The translations under genes were made by a program, and so were the position numbers. Under the pieces are notes generated by a model. That model made no database searches, was not told the DNA's origin, and saw only the letters and a list, made by a program, of their open reading frames with translations. Positions 59,018 through 64,000 of a stretch of 64,000 nt of DNA are shown here, one piece after another; within the stretch, counting starts at the first letter, position 1, and every line of letters begins with the position of its first letter. The stretch covers positions 205,468-269,467 of the forward strand of contig NZ_GG667520.1 in assembly GCF_000159135.1 (NCBI RefSeq). Direction: 5' to 3'. This DNA comes from Corynebacterium striatum ATCC 6940. Lineage in GTDB: Bacteria; Actinomycetota; Actinomycetes; Mycobacteriales; Mycobacteriaceae.

Positions 59018-60021
59018 TCCTGCTTTGCCGTATGCGCGCGGTAGTTTTGTAGCGCCTTGAAGCGGCCAGCTAGGCGGCGCTTGCGATCGTTGCGGTCGCC
59101 GACGTCGGCAGTGGCGTCGATGTGTTGCCTGCCGAACTTGTTGAGCAGTAGGTCGTCGATAAGGCGCACTTGGCCCGGGCGGAACCTGTAGCGCATGGCG
59201 TCGTGGACGAACGCAATGTCGCCTGCGTTGAGCAGCGCCTTGAGCTGGCTCATCGTGGTAATGCCGTTGAGCTCGAGAATCTCCAACAGGAAGCGGTAAT
59301 GCTCGGAGCGCGAACGCGGAAAGCGGCCGCCTACCAACACTGCCAGAACGCCGGGGAGGGTCTCTGGGCTAAGCTCCACGTCCTCACTGGTATCCGTGGA
59401 AGGATCCTTGAGAGCAGCGATCTCGTCGAATTGCTGGTCTGCGAGCTCGATGAGACCCGCCGCCAGAGTAAACAAACGGTCCACCTGCGCCGAAGGCACG
59501 GACGTGCCCTGCTTGTAACGGATATCGTGCTCAAACTCAGCCCACGCGTGCTGCAGTACGGTGCGGATCTGGACCTCGAAAGTCCAGCCCTCGTAGGCCG
59601 CGAGCTCCTCGATAGCGTTAGTCACGCGCAGCACCAAGTGGTGGGAACCGTAGCCAAAGCCGCCGGAGATGCGGGTCTCTGCCGCTTTGTCCACTGAGCG
59701 GACCACGGTGAAAGAATCACCGAGCACCTCCAGCGCCTGCGGAATCGCGGTGGAGTGAAAGACCGTCACACGCACGCCGAGGATATCGTGAATATCGTCC
59801 CAGGGATTGGGATAGTAGGCCTCGCCGTTGGCGTGGCGCTTCTTGGCTTTGGCTTTCAGCGAAGGCCAGCGCTTCACGCGGGTAGAGACGCGGTCGAAGA
59901 TGACGCCGGCGTCGTTAAGCAGGTCCTCGATGGCGTCGTTGAACTCATCCGCGGCCTGGGGATGCTGCCGGACCCAATCGTGGTACTGGTTGCTCAACTT
60001 AGAGATGGTGGATTCGCTCAC
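59014..60021 (-). CDS. relS: Small alarmone ((p)ppGpp) synthetase RelS-like
   Basis: Protein of 335 aa from GTG 60021 with GGAGG upstream. The RelA_SpoT synthetase domain (about 25-200) has TRVKRWPSLKAKAKKR, WDDIHDILGVRV, GYGSHHLVLRV and FEVQIRTVLQHAWAEFEHDIRYK with the catalytic Glu. No HD hydrolase, TGS or ACT domain. The C-terminal 130 residues are helical. C. glutamicum RelS (Cg2324) has this size; whether the product is pppGpp, ppGpp or pGpp cannot be told. Confidence 0.88.
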   Translation of the reverse strand: MSESTISKLSNQYHDWVRQHPQAADEFNDAIEDLLNDAGVIFDRVSTRVKRWPSLKAKAKKRHANGEAYYPNPWDDIHDILGVRVTVFHSTAIPQALEVLGDSFTVVRSVDKAAETRISGGFGYGSHHLVLRVTNAIEELAAYEGWTFEVQIRTVLQHAWAEFEHDIRYKQGTSVPSAQVDRLFTLAAGLIELADQQFDEIAALKDPSTDTSEDVELSPETLPGVLAVLVGGRFPRSRSEHYRFLLEILELNGITTMSQLKALLNAGDIAFVHDAMRYRFRPGQVRLIDDLLLNKFGRQHIDATADVGDRNDRKRRLAGRFKALQNYRAHTAKQD

Positions 60022-60090
60022 CCTCGCTGGCCTCCTGACGCCTCTTGATACGGGCCCGCGGCCAGACGGTGGCGCGGGCATAATGTTCCT

Positions 60091-60804
60091 CTACACTTCG
60101 AGAGGAAATCCGTTAGCCCATACTAGTGGCTGCGGCGACAATACCGCGCCGCGCAACCGCCTTTGCTCAGACAGCTTCTGAGACCAGTAACGCGCTCGCT
60201 CGATTGGTGCATCGTTGAGCGCGATGACGGTGCGGCGATCCGGGACGAGGTAGGTAATCTTCTGCGCGCGGATGAGACGCCGCAGATGCTGGTCCAGGAT
60301 GGCGAAGGTCTGTGGGTGCGCCAACCACGAGCTCGTTGGTGCACCCAAGGCCTCGACCTGGACTCCTTCGGTGCAACCAGGCAGCAGTTCGGTGGCGCGG
60401 CGGGTGCGAAACTCGAGGCCTTGGTCCGTTAGCGCCCGGCGTTGTAGGTTCGCCGCTGCAAGGTCCCATGCCTGCCGTGTGGACAGACTGAGCTCACCAA
60501 GGGTGCGATGCGATACCCAGGCCAATGGGCCGCTTGACGACGCCGCGCCCGTAGGGTCCGTCGAATACTCATCGCAGTGCAGGAATAACATCGATAGCTC
60601 CCGCGAAAGCTGCACCCCTGCGGGCGTATCGCCGAAACCTTGGTCCGTGAGAGTAACGCCGTTGAAGTCCCTGCGCCGTGCAAGAGCAGGCAACAGCCCG
60701 GCAAGAGTGATCGCCTCAAAATCGGGACCAGAATCCAAGTTCGGGAACTTGGGATGAAAGTGGCGGTGTTGGTGGGAGAGTGGTGCGGTGATTGTAGTGG
60801 TCAT
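60091..60804 (-). CDS. Hypothetical cytoplasmic protein
   Basis: Protein of 237 aa from ATG 60804 with AAGGAA about 12 nt upstream. No signal peptide or membrane helix. It is Arg-rich, with HRHFHPKFPNLDSG at the start and QTFAILDQHLRRLIRAQKITYLVPDRR near the end. Composition resembles other genes in the window, so it looks native. No family recognised. Confidence 0.6.
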   Translation of the reverse strand: MTTTITAPLSHQHRHFHPKFPNLDSGPDFEAITLAGLLPALARRRDFNGVTLTDQGFGDTPAGVQLSRELSMLFLHCDEYSTDPTGAASSSGPLAWVSHRTLGELSLSTRQAWDLAAANLQRRALTDQGLEFRTRRATELLPGCTEGVQVEALGAPTSSWLAHPQTFAILDQHLRRLIRAQKITYLVPDRRTVIALNDAPIERARYWSQKLSEQRRLRGAVLSPQPLVWANGFPLEV

Positions 60805-60920
60805 GGCGAGAACATTCCTTGAGAGCAAATCTTGGTGAGAGTCTGCCTTTGTTGGACTGTGCTCGCCCGCAAATGGTTCCCTAAACCGGCGGAATTATTT
60901 AAATCCCCGCGCAAGAAGGC

Positions 60921-62276
60921 CTAGAAGGGCGGCTGGGCGTCGAGCTGCAGCTCTTCAAGAAGCTTGGAAGCAGGCCACAGCTGGATTTCCTGGCCTTTCT
61001 CGATGAGCTCCTCCGCACGCTTTTCTTTGGAGGTCTTCGTGGCCCATTCGCCCAACACCAAGATGGTGGTCTTCTTCGTGACGTTCTTGCCCACCTGACC
61101 GCCACGTTCGGCGATGCTGCGCCACAGCAAGCCCTTGTCGAAGGGCTCAAACTCACCAGTCAAGGTAACGTTCTGGCCAAACAGCGCGCCTTCGGGATCG
61201 GCATCAAGATTCGGATCTGGGATGGTATCCGGAGTAGCCACGGACTGCCACGGGGCGGGACCGCGGTTGGTCTTCTTTGCAGACGAGCTCTTTTTGCTGG
61301 ACGTGCCTGCGCGCCGGGTGTTGTCGCGGAAGTCTGTTCCGGCTCCGAGGTCAGCCGCAGAAGTTGGCGCAGTGTGTGCACGCAGCACCGGGATGATCGC
61401 CGTGGAATCTAGCTTGCCCAGCGTGAATTCGCGGCCACGGAACAGCTCGTGGATGGAGCCGGTGTGCCCGAAACGGCGAGCCAAGTCCACGACGATGACG
61501 CCAGCAGCGCGCGCATCCGCGGTGGCCTCGTGGTGCTGGAAATCCTCCGCGCCGCAGAATGATGCCACCGTGGGCAGCTTGTGGTTAGCCACGTCGATCA
61601 CGCCGGCCTTCGAGGCGTCACGAGCCAAAGCCAACGAACAAGCCAGAGTGATTTCCGGAATGGAGGCGCTGGCCTTGCGCAGGCCGCTGCGCAGTGCAGT
61701 CGAATCAAACTGCGCGTTGTGGGCCACGAGAACATCCTCGCCCAGGAACTCAAAAAGCTCCGCCGCGGCCGCAGCAAAAGGTTGGGCATCCGCGACATCT
61801 TCTGGCTTGATGCCATGGATGGAGATATTGATGTCGGCGAATTCTTCAAGCCCCGGCGGGGGAGTGCACAGCCAGGTGCGTGACTCCACTTCTTGGCCAT
61901 CGCGGAAACGCACCGCACCGATCTGGCACACCGAGCCCCAGTCGTCGTTGGCCGTTTCCACGTCAACTGCCGTGAAGTTCAGCCCGGTGACCCCAGCACT
62001 GCCCGCGGGCGCCTCGCCCTTGAGCGCCGCCTCCACCGCTCGTGCAAAAGCAGCGGCATCCTGATTCGGTGCGAAGAGCACGCGCTTGTCGACGCCGTCT
62101 AACTCCACGTACCCAAAGCTCGTCGCCGATGGCTCGGCGACGGTCACACCGGTGACTTGGGCAAGCTCGATGCGCTCTTGCTTGGCATGCCCCAAGGAAG
62201 CCGCGAGCAATGAAGCAGAAAACACGAGCTCCTTAGTGGTGACATCGACATGGGTGCCGTGGGCGTGAAAAGACAC
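60921..62276 (-). CDS. DnaQ-like exonuclease with BRCT domain
   Basis: Protein of 451 aa. An N-terminal PH-like domain (1-90) precedes the DEDDh exonuclease (100-260): Asp105-X-Glu107 in AVDVETAND, Asp191 in AHNAQFD, and His249 with Asp254. A Lys/Ser-rich linker (about 315-345) leads to a C-terminal BRCT domain (about 365-445) opening GQNVTLTGEFEPFDK. Annotated elsewhere as DNA polymerase III epsilon-like. A repair or proofreading role is inferred. Confidence 0.85.
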   Translation of the reverse strand: MSFHAHGTHVDVTTKELVFSASLLAASLGHAKQERIELAQVTGVTVAEPSATSFGYVELDGVDKRVLFAPNQDAAAFARAVEAALKGEAPAGSAGVTGLNFTAVDVETANDDWGSVCQIGAVRFRDGQEVESRTWLCTPPPGLEEFADINISIHGIKPEDVADAQPFAAAAAELFEFLGEDVLVAHNAQFDSTALRSGLRKASASIPEITLACSLALARDASKAGVIDVANHKLPTVASFCGAEDFQHHEATADARAAGVIVVDLARRFGHTGSIHELFRGREFTLGKLDSTAIIPVLRAHTAPTSAADLGAGTDFRDNTRRAGTSSKKSSSAKKTNRGPAPWQSVATPDTIPDPNLDADPEGALFGQNVTLTGEFEPFDKGLLWRSIAERGGQVGKNVTKKTTILVLGEWATKTSKEKRAEELIEKGQEIQLWPASKLLEELQLDAQPPF

Positions 62277-62307
62277 GAACTACCTTTCCGAGGAAGCGGA
62301 CAAATTC

Positions 62308-64000
62308 TTAAGCGTCGAAGACTGGTGGCTCTTCTTGGCGAAGGATCAGCGTCGAGCGCGGTTGAACTGTGATCGTACCCTCCGCATCAATGTAGGTTTC
62401 CTCCGCGGGGTATCCGCCGGAATCGGCAGTATCGACGATGAGACGCCAGCGTGCACCCAAGTCTTTGGTGGGCAGGGTGAACTCAATGTCACCGTGGTGG
62501 GCATTGAAGATCATGATGAAGGAATCATCGGTGATGCGCTCGCCGCGGGCAGTGGTCTCAGTAATCGCGTTGCCATTGAGGTAAACCATCAGCGCGCGGC
62601 CAAAATCATGATCCCAGTCATTCTGCGTCATGAGCTTGCCGGAAGGAACGAGCCAGGCGATGTCGCGATCCTGTACGTCCGAGCCCAGCGGGCCACCGGC
62701 CAAGAAGCGCTCACGGCGGAACACCGGGTGATTGCGGCGAATGTTGAGTACACGCTTGGTAAACCCAAGCATTGTGGCGCTCTTTTCCTCATCCAACAAG
62801 GACCAGTCCATCCAGGAGGTTTCATTGTCCTGGCAGTAGACGTTGTTGTTCCCGCCCTGGGTGCGGCCAAATTCGTCACCATGGCACAGCATCGGTGTGC
62901 CCTGGGACAGGAGCAACGTGGTTAGGAAGTTGCGTACTTGGCGCCGACGCAGTGCCTTGACTTCTTGGTCATCCGTGGGACCTTCAACGCCGTGGTTCCA
63001 CGAACGGTTGTGGGACTCGCCGTCGCGGTTGTCCTCACCGTTAGCGGAGTTGTGCTTGTCGTTGTACGAGACTAAGTCACGCAGCGTAAAGCCATCGTGT
63101 GCGGTGATGAAGTTGATCGACGCGGTTGGGCGACGGCCGTTGTTGGCGTACAGGTCGGAAGAGCCGGTGATGCGGGACGCAAACTCACCCAGCGTGGCGG
63201 GCTCGCCACGCCAGAAGTCGCGGACCGTGTCGCGGTACTTGCCGTTCCATTCGCTCCAGATCGGTGGGAAGTTGCCCACTTGGTAGCCATTATGGCCCAC
63301 ATCCCACGGCTCAGCGATGAGTTTGACCTGGCTGACCACGGGATCTTGCTGTACCAAGTCGAAGAAGGTGGCGAGCTTGTCGACGTCGTCAAGCTCACGC
63401 GCCAGCGTCGACGCCAAGTCGAAGCGGAAACCGTCGACGTGCATCTCCGTGACCCAGTAGCGCAGGGAGTCCATGATGAGCTGCAGGGAGTGAGGGTGGC
63501 GCACGTTCAAGGAGTTACCCGTGCCGGTGTAGTCCATGTAGTGGCGCTTGTTGTCATCCACCAAGCGGTAATAAGCGTGGTTATCGATGCCGCGGAAAGC
63601 AATTGTTGGGCCCAAGTGGTTTCCTTCGGCGGTGTGGTTATACACCACGTCGAGGATGACCTCGATGCCTTCCTCGTGGAATGCGCGGACCATGGCCTTG
63701 AACTCGGCGACCGCCTCGCCTGGCTTCTTGGCATGGGCGTAGTCCAGGTGCGGTGCGAAGAAACCGAAGGTGTTGTAGCCCCAGTAGTTGCGCAGGCCGA
63801 GATTGCGCAGGCGGTCATCCTGCAGGAACTGGTGCACCGGCATCAACTCCACTGCGGTAACGCCGAGTTCTTTGAAGTAGTTGATGATGGCTGGGTGCGC
63901 CATACCTGCGTAGGTACCGCGGAGATCTTCTGGTACGTCCGGGTGGGTCATCGTCATGCCCTTGACATGGGTTTCGTAGATGACCGTTTCATTGTCTGGA
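62308..64000 (-). CDS. glgX: Glycogen debranching enzyme GlgX (5' part outside the window)
   Basis: The C-terminal roughly 564 residues are present. The frame stays open to the window edge and reads [13 protein letters not shown] there, the family's usual pre-barrel segment, so the true start lies beyond 64000; the ATG at 63957 is internal. GH13 regions [19 protein letters not shown] (nucleophile Asp) and AEPWDVG are clear. GlgX hydrolyses alpha-1,6 branches of limit dextrin. Confidence 0.94.
   Translation of the reverse strand, partial: PDNETVIYETHVKGMTMTHPDVPEDLRGTYAGMAHPAIINYFKELGVTAVELMPVHQFLQDDRLRNLGLRNYWGYNTFGFFAPHLDYAHAKKPGEAVAEFKAMVRAFHEEGIEVILDVVYNHTAEGNHLGPTIAFRGIDNHAYYRLVDDNKRHYMDYTGTGNSLNVRHPHSLQLIMDSLRYWVTEMHVDGFRFDLASTLARELDDVDKLATFFDLVQQDPVVSQVKLIAEPWDVGHNGYQVGNFPPIWSEWNGKYRDTVRDFWRGEPATLGEFASRITGSSDLYANNGRRPTASINFITAHDGFTLRDLVSYNDKHNSANGEDNRDGESHNRSWNHGVEGPTDDQEVKALRRRQVRNFLTTLLLSQGTPMLCHGDEFGRTQGGNNNVYCQDNETSWMDWSLLDEEKSATMLGFTKRVLNIRRNHPVFRRERFLAGGPLGSDVQDRDIAWLVPSGKLMTQNDWDHDFGRALMVYLNGNAITETTARGERITDDSFIMIFNAHHGDIEFTLPTKDLGARWRLIVDTADSGGYPAEETYIDAEGTITVQPRSTLILRQEEPPVFDA

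Overview
The window reads as chromosomal DNA of a Corynebacterium that is close to, but not the same as, C. glutamicum. The evidence is its gene content and order. There are PimB' and MptA mannosyltransferases for lipomannan/LAM synthesis. PknL is divergent from an Rv2175c-type protein, next to class II DAHP synthase. The division and wall (dcw) cluster has no ftsA and ends in sepF, yggT and wag31/divIVA. A RelS-type alarmone synthetase and an McbR-type operator are also present. Coding density is high, GC is moderate to high, and I see no insertion sequence, prophage, CRISPR array or tRNA. The species is not settled by inspection.

Layout. 1-2261: two secreted NlpC/P60 peptidoglycan hydrolases, the first behind a long structured leader. 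2272-8389: a + strand series with pimB', ROK glucokinase, plsC, an acyltransferase-3 membrane protein, an exoribonuclease and class II DAHP synthase. 8386-13545: pknL, the Rv2175c homologue, mptA, a polyprenyl diphosphate synthase and a GNAT protein, mostly on the - strand. 13759-14794: a HEPN-like protein and a DUF3040-type membrane protein. 14795-15490 is the longest non-coding stretch and carries two sets of MraZ-like repeats. 15491-36199 is the dcw cluster: mraZ, rsmH, ftsL, ftsI, murE, murF, mraY, murD, ftsW, murG, murC, ftsQ, ftsZ, pgeF, yggS, sepF, yggT, wag31. It builds lipid II, assembles the septum and ends with the polar-growth scaffold. murB, ddl and ftsA are not in it.

36270-46294: a tiny membrane protein, a T-box leader with ileS, an MFS exporter with its GntR regulator, dinB, asparaginase and two lipoproteins. 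46337-53152: lspA, a RluD-type pseudouridine synthase, two small membrane proteins, rarD and dnaE. 53153-64000: a MetE-family methyltransferase with an exact McbR-type operator, a secreted orphan protein, a decayed choice-of-anchor-I pseudogene, ilvA, a YigZ protein, an S4 protein, relS, an orphan, a DnaQ-BRCT exonuclease and the 3' part of glgX, which runs off the window.

Regulation stands out more than novel genes. Many genes have a TANNNT box ending 6-9 nt before the start codon, which points to leaderless mRNAs. There are at least three structured leaders (nlpC, rsmH and the ileS T-box) and several candidate operators (MraZ, McbR, LexA-like, MtrA-like, GntR-type). I did not find a clearly new multi-gene system. 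The best leads are the remote inverted MraZ-like array, the duplicated hairpin inside the ileS T-box, the wobble-paired inverted repeat at 45265-45330, and the multi-deletion pseudogene.
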